Below, in pieces: positions 53,592 through 61,230 of a stretch of 64,000 nt of DNA (positions within the stretch are counted from its first letter, which is position 1; each line of letters opens with the position of its first letter). A program made the translations under genes and the position numbers. The notes under the pieces were generated by a model. The model worked only from the letters and a program-made list of their open reading frames with translations, had not been told where the DNA came from and made no database searches. Source of the stretch: Streptomyces ruber (GTDB taxonomy: Bacteria; Actinomycetota; Actinomycetes; Streptomycetales; Streptomycetaceae); NCBI RefSeq assembly GCF_014648075.1, contig NZ_BMQK01000013.1:1-64000 (forward strand). The letters run 5' to 3'.

Positions 53592-54890
53592 TCACCCCTC
53601 CAGCAACCGCTGCCCCACGTACTCTCCCTCCGCCGCGCCACCCGGTACCGCGAAGAGGCCGCTCGCCTCATGGCGGATGAAGGCCGACAGGGCGTCGCCC
53701 CGGTCGAGTTTGCGCTGCACCGGGACGAAGCCGCGCAGGGGGTCGGCCTGCCAGCAGACGAAGAGCAGACCCGCGTCGGGCACCCCGTCCGAGCCGAAGC
53801 CGTCGTGGAAGGAGAAGGAGCGGCGGAGCATGGCCGCGCCGCCGTTCTGGTCGGGGCGGGTGATCCGGGCATGCGCGTTGATCGGAACGATCAGCTTCCC
53901 GTCCGCACCGGTCTTCTCCAGGTCCGGTTCTGTGGTCTCGCCGCCGCCGGTGAGGGGTGCGCCGTCAGACTTCTTCCGCCCGATGACGTCCTCCTGCTCC
54001 TTGAGCGAGAGGTCCTCCCAGTCGTCGAGGAGCATTCGGATGCGGCGTACGACGGCATAGGAACCGTTGGCCATCCATGCGGGGTCACCGGACGCCGGTA
54101 CGAAGATCCGCTCCTCGAAGTCGCTCTCGGACGGCTTCGGGTTGCGGGTGCCGTCGATCTGGCCCATGAGGTTGCGGGTCGTCATCGGACGGTCGGTGGC
54201 TCCCGGAGAACGATTGAAGCCGCTCATCTGCCAGCGCACCCGGGCCGCGCTGCCCGCGTCCTTCTGGATAGCACGCAGGGCGTGGAAGGCGACGAGGGAG
54301 TCGTTGGCGCCGATCTGCACCCACAGGTCACCGTCGCTGCGTTTCTTGTCGAGCCGGTCGGAGGAGAAGTCGGGCAGCGGATCCAGGGCGTCCGGGCGCT
54401 GCCTCTCCAGTCCGGTACGCGAGAAGAAACTGTGGCCGAAGCCGAAGGTGACCGTCAGGGACGACGGCCCCGCGTCGCGGGCCACGTCCGTGTCGCCCTG
54501 GGCGGCGGCCTCGCCCGCCATCAGCCGACGAGCGGTGTCCGACCAGCGCCGCAGGAGCGCGGCCGCCTCCCTGCGGCCGGCACCTGCCACCAGGTCGAAC
54601 GCGACGAGGTGTCCGACGGCCTGGAGCGGCGTGGTGATGCCGGGCTGGTGTTTCACGTGAAACTGCACACGCTCGGCGCCGAGCGAGGAGAGCGGCGTCG
54701 CTGTGTCGGGCGAGGGCGCGGCCGCATACCCGGCGGCCCCGCCCGCCGCACCCAGCGCGAGCCCCGACGCCCCGGCGGTCCCGAGCAGTCGCCGTCGCGA
54801 GATGCCTCTCCGACGGGGGGCGCCTTCGGTTCCTCCCGGCGAGGTGTCCTGGACGTCGTTCGCGGGCTCGGGTGTGGGCTGTTCAGGCAT
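53592..54890 (-). CDS. Tat-exported DyP-type haem peroxidase
   Basis: 432 residues. A twin-arginine signal (SRRRLLGTAG) exports the folded enzyme. The DyP signature GxxDG is present as MGQIDG, with the ARITRPDQNGG and late haem region intact. DyP peroxidases oxidise dyes, phenols and sometimes release iron from haem (EfeB type). The perfect parS at 54650-54663 is inside the gene and codes for FHVK. It opens the copper/haem cluster; only 8 bp separate it from the upstream CopC-CopD gene, so it is the last gene of that operon. Confidence 0.92.
   Translation of the reverse strand: MPEQPTPEPANDVQDTSPGGTEGAPRRRGISRRRLLGTAGASGLALGAAGGAAGYAAAPSPDTATPLSSLGAERVQFHVKHQPGITTPLQAVGHLVAFDLVAGAGRREAAALLRRWSDTARRLMAGEAAAQGDTDVARDAGPSSLTVTFGFGHSFFSRTGLERQRPDALDPLPDFSSDRLDKKRSDGDLWVQIGANDSLVAFHALRAIQKDAGSAARVRWQMSGFNRSPGATDRPMTTRNLMGQIDGTRNPKPSESDFEERIFVPASGDPAWMANGSYAVVRRIRMLLDDWEDLSLKEQEDVIGRKKSDGAPLTGGGETTEPDLEKTGADGKLIVPINAHARITRPDQNGGAAMLRRSFSFHDGFGSDGVPDAGLLFVCWQADPLRGFVPVQRKLDRGDALSAFIRHEASGLFAVPGGAAEGEYVGQRLLEG
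54650..54663. other. parS (ParB-binding site), perfect, intragenic
   Basis: GTTTCACGTGAAAC inside the DyP peroxidase gene, read there as FHVK on the minus strand. Confidence 0.9.
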
Positions 54891-54898
54891 GGTGTGGT

Positions 54899-56848
54899 TC
54901 AGCCGATCTTCGCGTTCTTGTTGACGGTCACCTGGTCGATGTCGGACGTCCGCACGGTGACCGCGACCTCCCAGTCGCCCGCCATCGGGATCTGCACTCC
55001 GCTCGCCGACCAGTGACCGGTGGTGATGTGGTCGGGGACCACGGGCAGGGGACCGATCTCCTTCTCCTCCAGCGTGAAGGCGATCTTCACCTCCGGGATG
55101 TCGAAGGCCTTGCCGTCGGGGCGCTGTACATAGACGTGCATGTCGTTGCCGCCGACACGGGCCGGGTCGAGATCGACGCGTACGACCCCCTTGCCGTTCT
55201 GGCCTCCCGTGTCGAACGGCATGTCCAAGGAGAGGACCCCGGCTTCTCCGGACCCGTCGGACTGCTGTGCCGAGGACGTGGCCGCCTGCGCCTCCTCCTC
55301 CGTGCGCCCGGGCTCGGTCGTCGTCAGCACGGTCGTCACGGCCAGCAGGACGACGGCCACGCCCGCCTCGGCGAGCACGGACCGGCGCAGTCCCGTACGG
55401 CCGGCGTCGGCGTTCCTGATCCGTTTCTCGCGCGCGGCGGACATGGCGGCCTGCTGCCGGGCGAGCTGCGCGGCGCGCCGGGGGTCACCCGAGGCCGAGG
55501 CCACCGTCGTGATGACGGGCGGCGCCTCCTGTTCGGCCGGAGCGGCGGGAGCGTCGGCCAGCCGGGCGGTCCAGCGGCGCGAGATCCCGGCGATGCCCAC
55601 GAGCACCACTACGAGCCCGACCTTCACGAGGAGCAGCTGTCCGTACGACGTGCCGGTCAACGCCGACCAGGAGCCGACCTGTCGCCAGGACTGGTAGAGC
55701 CCGGTCACGGTCAGCACCAGCACGCTGCCGAACGCGACGCGGGAGAAGCGCCGCACCGCACGGGCCTCGACCGGCGCGTCCGCGGGCGCCCGGAACAGGG
55801 CCACGAGCAGTGCGGCCAGGCCGCCCAGCCAGGCGGCGACGGCGAGCAGGTGGACCATGTCCACGGGCATCGCGACACCCGCCTGGATGCCGGTCGAGGC
55901 GTGCTCGGCCATGGCCCAGCTCGCGGCCAGTCCCGCCGCCACGACGCCCCCGCCGATCGCGAGGCCGAAGGTGAGGTCCCGCTTCCCGGTGCTGCCCTCG
56001 TCGCCCCCGGCACGCGAGTCGGCGTCGTCGTCCGCCGCGTCCGCGTCCTGCCGTACGTACGCTCCGAACAGCACCGCTATGAACAGTGCCGCCGCAGCGA
56101 GGAGCAGCAGCCGGGAGACCAGGGCCGCGCCCGTCTTGGTCTGCAGCACGTCGCTCAGCAGGCTCAGGTCGAAGATGTCACCGACCTTCCCCGAGCCGGT
56201 GTACGAGCCCCGCATGAGGAGCGTCGCGAGTGTGGCCGCGGTCAGGGTGAGCCACCCGCCCACCACCAGCCGCTGCACGGGCCGCACCCCGGCGCCGCGC
56301 GGCCAGCAGGCCAGCACGAAGGCCGCACCGCCCACGAGGAGGATGAAACCGGCGTACGCGGCGTAGCGGGCGACGTCGTAGAGCCCGCCGACGAGGCCGC
56401 CGCCCGCCTCCTGCCCGGAGACCGTGACCGTGGTCTCGGAGGGCGCGCCGACGGAGAACGTGAAGGCTCCCGAGACGGGATGGCTGTCCGCCGAGACCAC
56501 CTGGTAGGTGACGGTGAAGGTGCCGTCGGGGAGCCCCGCGTGCAGTTTCACGGCGTACGTGTTGCCGCCCAGGTCGGTGGTCGTACCGGTGTCGACCTGC
56601 TCGCCCTTGGGGTCGTACACCCGCACCGAGCCGTCGGACAGCGCGACGGCCTCGGAGAAGGTGAGCGACACCTGGGCCGGCGCCGTGTCGACCACCGCGC
56701 CCTGCTGGGGATCGCTGCCGGTCAGCGCGGCGTGCGCGGAGACCGGCCCGGCGCCGGCGAGAAGGCCGCCGGTCACGGCGGCGAACAACAGCAACAGCGC
56801 CCGGAGGCGAGCAGCGGCGGTCTGCCGCACGGCACTCGACGGCCTCAA
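54899..56848 (-). CDS. CopC-CopD fusion, copper transport membrane protein
   Basis: About 649 residues from TTG 56848 (GAGGGAGGG 6 bases upstream); GTG 56830 is the alternative. Signal peptide ends SAHA, giving the N-terminal His of CopC; the CopC domain has DSHPVSG. About eight membrane helices form CopD, and a C-terminal soluble YtkA-like domain (DMHVYVQRPDG) follows. It likely brings copper into or across the membrane for cuproenzymes. Sits 14 bp after the PCu(A)C gene in one operon. Confidence 0.86.
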   Translation of the reverse strand: MRPSSAVRQTAAARLRALLLLFAAVTGGLLAGAGPVSAHAALTGSDPQQGAVVDTAPAQVSLTFSEAVALSDGSVRVYDPKGEQVDTGTTTDLGGNTYAVKLHAGLPDGTFTVTYQVVSADSHPVSGAFTFSVGAPSETTVTVSGQEAGGGLVGGLYDVARYAAYAGFILLVGGAAFVLACWPRGAGVRPVQRLVVGGWLTLTAATLATLLMRGSYTGSGKVGDIFDLSLLSDVLQTKTGAALVSRLLLLAAAALFIAVLFGAYVRQDADAADDDADSRAGGDEGSTGKRDLTFGLAIGGGVVAAGLAASWAMAEHASTGIQAGVAMPVDMVHLLAVAAWLGGLAALLVALFRAPADAPVEARAVRRFSRVAFGSVLVLTVTGLYQSWRQVGSWSALTGTSYGQLLLVKVGLVVVLVGIAGISRRWTARLADAPAAPAEQEAPPVITTVASASGDPRRAAQLARQQAAMSAAREKRIRNADAGRTGLRRSVLAEAGVAVVLLAVTTVLTTTEPGRTEEEAQAATSSAQQSDGSGEAGVLSLDMPFDTGGQNGKGVVRVDLDPARVGGNDMHVYVQRPDGKAFDIPEVKIAFTLEEKEIGPLPVVPDHITTGHWSASGVQIPMAGDWEVAVTVRTSDIDQVTVNKNAKIG

Positions 56849-56862
56849 CGGTGTTCCCTCCC

Positions 56863-57423
56863 TCAGTGGTGCGACGACGATGACATCTCGTTCGACATGT
56901 CGTGCGACATGTCGTGCGACATGTCGTGGGACATGCCGTCCGACGTCTCCTGCGACGTCGGCCGGTACGTGGCGGACTCCACCGGCATCTCGACCGTGAC
57001 GGAACCGGCCTCGGCGAAGCGCAGTTCCACGGACACGGTCTCGCCCTCCGCCGGCTTGTGCTTGAGCTTCTCGAACATCAGGTGCATCCCGCCGCTCTCG
57101 AAGACGAGCGTGCCGTGGGCGGGGATCTCGCGGTCCTCGCCGCCTGCGCTCTCCATCGTCTGCCCGGACGTCTTGTGGATGGTGACGTCCTCGGCGAGGT
57201 CGCTGGAGGCGGACTCGAGGGTGTCGGGCCGGTCGCCGTCGTTCTCGATGACCAGATAGCCGGCCGCCATCGAGTCGGTGACCGGCTGGGGCATGTAGGC
57301 GGAGTGCACCCGCAGCCCGTCGCCCTGGTCCTCGCCGCCGTTCCCGCCGTCCCCGCCGCAGCCCGTCAGGGTGAGGCCGGCCGACAGGAGCAGGGCGCCC
57401 AGGGTCAGCGCACGACGCCTCAC
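56863..57423 (-). CDS. PCu(A)C-type periplasmic copper chaperone lipoprotein
   Basis: 186 residues from GTG 57423, which overlaps the SCO1 stop (GTGA). Lipobox LTGC. The copper motif H-x-n-M...H-x-M is present (HKTSGQTM ... MHLM). The tail is MSHDMSHDMSHDMSNEMSS then HH, a Met/His-rich stretch that can bind more copper. Such proteins deliver Cu(I) to the CuA site of cytochrome c oxidase together with SCO1. Confidence 0.9.
   Translation of the reverse strand: MRRRALTLGALLLSAGLTLTGCGGDGGNGGEDQGDGLRVHSAYMPQPVTDSMAAGYLVIENDGDRPDTLESASSDLAEDVTIHKTSGQTMESAGGEDREIPAHGTLVFESGGMHLMFEKLKHKPAEGETVSVELRFAEAGSVTVEMPVESATYRPTSQETSDGMSHDMSHDMSHDMSNEMSSSSHH
56894..56941. repeat. 12-bp tandem repeat coding MSHD
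   Basis: GACATGTCGTGC in three near-identical copies and a fourth diverged one, in frame near the 3' end of the PCu(A)C gene. Confidence 0.85.
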
Positions 57424-58124
57424 GGGTTCGCCCCCTCGAGGAGCTTGGGCAGGTCCTGGGTGTAATCCTCGACGGTCGCGTCCTCCCCGTACAGCACATA
57501 GCCCCCGTCGGTCTTCGGCGAGAACGCGATGACCTGGGTGCCGTGCATGGAGGTGACCTTGCCGTCCGCGTCCTTGGTCGGCGGGTCGATGGTGATGCCG
57601 AGGGTGCGGGCGCCGGCCTGGATCGTCTCGAAGTCGCCGGTCAGGCCGATGACATCGGGGTCGATGCCCTTCAGCCACTCGCCGAGCGCCTTCGGGGTGT
57701 CACGCTCCGGGTCGGTGGTGACGAACACGATGCGCAGCTGGTCGAGCTCCGGCGCGGACAGCTCCTTCGCCACCTCCTTCTTGGCGACGGCGAGGTTGTT
57801 CATCGTCAGGGGGCAGACGTCGGGGCAGTTGGTGTAGCCGAAGTAGATCAGTGTCGGCTTGCCCTCGGTCTCGGCGCGGAAGTCGTACGACTTGCCGTTC
57901 GTGTCCGTGAGGACCAGGTCCGGCTTCTCGAACGGTTTGTCCAGCACCGTCGCCGCCTTGGCCGAGCCGGTCTCCGCGGAGACCTCGGCGACGGGCGCGC
58001 TCGCGTCGTCACCGCCGCCACCGCCGCAGCCGGAGAGGGCGAGGGCGGCGGCGGTCAGCAGAGCGGCCGCCGCGTAGGTCTTCTTCACGCGCTTCGAGCT
58101 TTCCGTGTGTTTCATGCTCTTCAT
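57420..58124 (-). CDS. SCO1/SenC copper chaperone lipoprotein
   Basis: 234 residues from ATG 58124. Lipobox LSGC (about residue 30) anchors the thioredoxin-like domain outside. The copper-binding Cys pair is TNCPDVCP, and a late His in MHGTQVIA completes the site. SCO1 loads CuA of cytochrome c oxidase. An ATG at 58256 would add 44 repetitive residues (NRTD units); I take these as a non-coding repeat, but a ribosome-binding site (CTGGGA) also fits 58256. Confidence 0.9.
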   Translation of the reverse strand: MKSMKHTESSKRVKKTYAAAALLTAAALALSGCGGGGGDDASAPVAEVSAETGSAKAATVLDKPFEKPDLVLTDTNGKSYDFRAETEGKPTLIYFGYTNCPDVCPLTMNNLAVAKKEVAKELSAPELDQLRIVFVTTDPERDTPKALGEWLKGIDPDVIGLTGDFETIQAGARTLGITIDPPTKDADGKVTSMHGTQVIAFSPKTDGGYVLYGEDATVEDYTQDLPKLLEGANP

Positions 58125-58144
58125 GTGGTTCGAGCCGTTGGTGC

Positions 58145-58228
58145 GGCTGTCGGTCCGGTTGCCGGTCCGGTTGCCGGTCCGGTTGTCGGTCCGGTTGTCG
58201 GTCCGGTTGTCGGTCCGGCTGTCGGTGC
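58145..58228. repeat. seven 12-bp tandem repeats upstream of the SCO1 gene
   Basis: Seven units of GGTTGTCGGTCC type with a few base changes. If the gene starts at 58256 they code NRTD/NRTG units; otherwise they lie in the leader. Confidence 0.85.
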
Positions 58229-58354
58229 GGCCGGTGGAGGGGCTGTCGGTGTGCATAGGAAAAGTCCCAGATCTTCGAGCCCCGGCGCGCGCCGGAGTCG
58301 TACGGCGGCTTCAGCCGTACGACCTCCGTCGCGCGCCGGAGCTGGGGGAATGAC

Positions 58355-59089
58355 TCAGGCGTTGCCGCGCCGACGGCCGGCCAGCACGCCGTACGCCACG
58401 CCCACGGCGCCGACGACGATGCCCACGACACCCAGGACCCGGGCCGTGGTGTCGCTGCTGTCGGCGGAACCGGCGGCGGTGTCGGAGGTGTCGGCGGAGG
58501 CGTTCTCGGCCTCACCGGCCTCGTCCTCGCCGGACGAGCCGTGGTGGTCGTCGCCCGCGGCGGACAGCTCCAGCACGGGCGCCGGGTAGTCGGGCTCCTC
58601 CGCGCCGTCCTGCGGCACCTCGATCCACCGGACGACCTCCTTGTTGGAGTACGTCTGCAGGGCCTTGAAGACCAGTTCGTCCGTGTCCTCGGGGAGCTGG
58701 CCGACGGAGAGCGGGAACTTCTGGAAGAAGCCCGGCTCGATGCCCTTGCCGGACGCGGTCCAGGTGACCTTGGAGACGGCCTCGTCGATCTTCTCGCCGT
58801 GCAGTTCGACCGGCTCGTCGAGCTTGGTCCGGGTGACCTCGACGTCCCAGCCGGCGACGGGCTGCGGCTGTACCGAGGCGAGCGGGTGGTCGGTCGGGAA
58901 GCTCACCTCGAGCTTGGTGGTCGAGGCGTTGTCGCGCTCGTTCGGGACCTTGAAGTCGACCGTCGCGTACCCGCCCTGGGCGGCGGTGCCCTCCGGCTGG
59001 ACGCTGACGTGGGCGAACGCGGGCGAGGACAGGACGACGACGGCCGAGGCGGCGACGGCACCGGCGGCGGCGATACGGGAAGTCTTCAT
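58355..59089 (-). CDS. YcnI-like DUF1775 copper-binding membrane protein
   Basis: 244 residues. Signal peptide ends AFAHV, leaving an N-terminal His as in copper-binding YcnI. A beta-rich DUF1775 domain (about 30-170), a Glu/Ala/Asp/Ser linker and one C-terminal membrane helix (VLGVVGIVVGAVGVAYGVL) follow. It probably takes copper outside the cell. ATG 59089 has GGAG 12 bases upstream. First gene of the copper cluster, 99 bp ahead of the possible SCO1 start. Confidence 0.88.
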   Translation of the reverse strand: MKTSRIAAAGAVAASAVVVLSSPAFAHVSVQPEGTAAQGGYATVDFKVPNERDNASTTKLEVSFPTDHPLASVQPQPVAGWDVEVTRTKLDEPVELHGEKIDEAVSKVTWTASGKGIEPGFFQKFPLSVGQLPEDTDELVFKALQTYSNKEVVRWIEVPQDGAEEPDYPAPVLELSAAGDDHHGSSGEDEAGEAENASADTSDTAAGSADSSDTTARVLGVVGIVVGAVGVAYGVLAGRRRGNA

Positions 59090-59409
59090 GACAGCTGACA
59101 CTCCACAGTGAGTGATGGTCCGGTGAGAAGGTGGCGCGTACCCACGATGCCGCCCCGATCGACGAAAACGACGAGAACGCAAGAACGCCGGGAACGCCGG
59201 GAACGACAAGAACGCCGGGAACGACAAGAACGCCGGAAACGCCGAGAACGCCGGGAATGGCGGAAAGGGCGAGATCGTCGGTTATCGAGGCGACGCCGGA
59301 GGCGACGGCCGTCGGAGGACGACAGCCGGCGGCCGCGTCGTGCACGGCGGGTACGCGCGCGTGCCACCCGACATGACGGCGGCCGTTCCGCGCGGGGCGG
59401 CGTGTCGCG
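59090..59409. other. intergenic region YcnI / membrane protein
   Basis: 320 bp; besides the repeat at 59175 it should hold the copper-cluster promoter, as both neighbours are on the minus strand. No gene or clear operator seen. Confidence 0.4.
59175..59265. repeat. 9-bp-period repeat (GAACGCCGG type) upstream of the YcnI gene
   Basis: About ten imperfect units of GAACGCCGG and AACGACAAG, 86-176 bp upstream of the YcnI start. Confidence 0.7.
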
Positions 59410-60210
59410 TCAGGCGGCGAGGGTGAGGGCGGCACCGCGGGAGGGCGGGCCGCGCCGGATCACCGTGTGCTGGAGTGCGGTCGTCCGCAGGGCCGGCGGT
59501 GCCTCGTGCGAGGTGCGCACGGCACGGGGCGCGGGGCCCGTCGAGCCCGTCAGCCCGGACCGCAGCGCCCGCACCAGGGCGAGGGCGCCGCGCAGGGACC
59601 GTACGAAGGACGCGTCGGCGGAGAGCCGGGCGATCCGCAGGAGCGCCAGGTCCCCGTGGCGCAGCACCCATCCGGCGGCGACGGCCGCGAGGACGTGGCC
59701 GAGCAGCATGGGCAGGGACGGCAGGAGGGCCGTGGAACCCGCGGTCGTCGACAGGGCGTCCGCCGGGTGGTGCCCGGCGTGTGCCGTGTGCGAGGCGAGT
59801 CCGGCGTCGGTGAGGATGCGCCGGGCCTGGGCCGGGCTGATCGCCGCAGCGGTCGCCCCGCACACCAGGCGTGCGGCGCGCTCGACGAGGGCCGCGTCCG
59901 CGGCCCCGGCGGTGTGCGTCGCGGTGGCCGTGCCGTGCTGCCCGAGCCCGAAGAGCGCGTGCAGCGCCAGCTGACCGAGCGTCAGCAGCCCCGCGATGCC
60001 CGCCAGCGAGCGTTCCCGCCCGGCGAGCGGTGCCGCGACGGCGAAGACGACGGCGAATCCCACGCCCAGGCTCCACAGCGGGATCGCGGCGCACGAGGCG
60101 AGCGCATGACCCGCCGCGGCCAGCACGACGCAGACCGCGGCGAACACCGCGGCCCGCAGGACCCGGAGCTCCGCTCCGGAGCGCGCTGGGCGCTGGTCGG
60201 GGGCAGTCAT
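59410..60210 (-). CDS. integral membrane protein, possibly copper-linked
   Basis: 266 residues, at least four membrane helices (about 16-38, 42-63, 70-90, 165-185) and His-rich loops (QHGTATATHT, ASHTAHAGHHPADAL). I do not recognise the family. The position just before ycnI and the His content suggest copper or haem handling, which is inference. Reads on the minus strand with the cluster but is separated by 320 bp. Confidence 0.7.
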   Translation of the reverse strand: MTAPDQRPARSGAELRVLRAAVFAAVCVVLAAAGHALASCAAIPLWSLGVGFAVVFAVAAPLAGRERSLAGIAGLLTLGQLALHALFGLGQHGTATATHTAGAADAALVERAARLVCGATAAAISPAQARRILTDAGLASHTAHAGHHPADALSTTAGSTALLPSLPMLLGHVLAAVAAGWVLRHGDLALLRIARLSADASFVRSLRGALALVRALRSGLTGSTGPAPRAVRTSHEAPPALRTTALQHTVIRRGPPSRGAALTLAA

Positions 60211-60607
60211 GGCGCACTCATCATCGCACTGGCCTTAACCACCCCATACGGCAGGTCCACACGGTTACATACGGGCGGAGGAGGGGCGTACGTTCATCTC
60301 CTCACCGCAACGGCTGTCCGAGCTGGGGTTCTGAGGGGGGACACAGGCAGTGGCAGAAGCGGAAGAGGTGTGGGGGGCAGTGAATGCCGAGGAACCTGGG
60401 AGGGCATCGGGGGAATATCGCGCACAATCACCGGAAAAGGTGATATTGCTTCGCCGGTCGTTCGCGCGGGGACACGATCCCGCTTACACCGGTTCGCAGG
60501 ATCGGCGCATCCGCCGTATGGGCGTCATCACGCGCTCCACGGGCTTATACGGCCCTGGGCAGGGCAATACGTATCGGTATGTCGAGCCGTGGCCGGGAGG
60601 CTGGAGC
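60211..60607. other. divergent intergenic region membrane protein / ATPase
   Basis: 397 bp. The open frame that continues upstream of 60608 to 60350 has low third-position GC and a TTA codon, so I treat it as promoter and leader. An ATCACCGG AAAA-GGTGAT hairpin lies near 60426-60443. Confidence 0.45.
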
Positions 60608-61060
60608 ATGAGCATCTGGTGGTCACTCCATCTTCGGCGGGAAGCCGCCAGCGTGCCGCTCGCCCGGAGGCTGCTGCTCGGCACCATGGAGACCGCGGGT
60701 GTGGACCCGGACGTCTCCTACGACCTCTCCGTCGCACTCAGCGAGGCCTGCGCCAACGCTGTCGAGCACGGCGGGGACGCGTCCGGCAGCCCGTCCGGCG
60801 CGTACCGGGTCACCGCGTACCTCGACGGCGAGAAGTGCCGTATCGAAGTCGCCGATTCGGGCCCCGGGTTCCCCACGGGCCGGAGCCGTCCGGTGATCCG
60901 CCCGGCCCGCACCGACGCCGAGCACGGCCGCGGCCTCTGCCTCATCGAGGAACTCGCCGACCACGTGCACATCGGCAACAAGCCGGGCCGGGACGGTGCC
61001 GTGGTGAGCTTCGACAAGATCCTCAAGTGGCGCGAGGGCGCTCCGCTCATGGCGGTGTAG
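60608..61060 (+). CDS. anti-sigma-type histidine-kinase-like ATPase (RsbW family)
   Basis: 150 residues. The GHKL ATPase motifs are clear: N box EACANAVEHGG, G1 DSGPGFP and G2 GRGLCLIEEL. Proteins of this type (RsbW/SpoIIAB-like) bind sigma factors or anti-anti-sigma partners. Neither a sigma nor an anti-anti-sigma gene is adjacent. ATG 60608 has GGAGGCTGG ahead; GTG 60350 would extend it by 86 residues, but the base use there is not coding. The stop is the first base set of an 8-bp repeat. Confidence 0.86.
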   Translation: MSIWWSLHLRREAASVPLARRLLLGTMETAGVDPDVSYDLSVALSEACANAVEHGGDASGSPSGAYRVTAYLDGEKCRIEVADSGPGFPTGRSRPVIRPARTDAEHGRGLCLIEELADHVHIGNKPGRDGAVVSFDKILKWREGAPLMAV

Positions 61061-61095
61061 CCGCATAGCCGCATAGCCGCATAGCCGCATAGCCG
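61058..61095. repeat. 8-bp tandem repeat starting in the stop codon
   Basis: TAGCCGCA four times exactly, then TAGCCG. The first TAG is the stop codon of the ATPase gene. Confidence 0.85.
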
Positions 61096-61230
61096 TGCGG
61101 CGGTGCAGGCGACGTGTACGTCCGGTCCGGCGGCCGCCCACGCGGAACAGGGCGCACCGCCGGCCGGACCTCTTCCCCCGGCGCACGGCGGTGCTGTGCG
61201 CGGCCGCGCGGCCGCCCGGGCCCGTACGGC

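Noticed and set aside
58125..58256. 44-residue NRTD-repeat N-terminus of SCO1
   Set aside because: The lipoprotein signal starts naturally at 58124; a repeat-coded cytoplasmic tail would spoil export. Not excluded, since 58256 has a possible ribosome-binding site.
60350..60607. 86-codon upstream extension of the anti-sigma-type ATPase
   Set aside because: Low third-position GC, a TTA codon and a hairpin in the stretch; the ATG at 60608 has a ribosome-binding site. It remains possible that it is translated.
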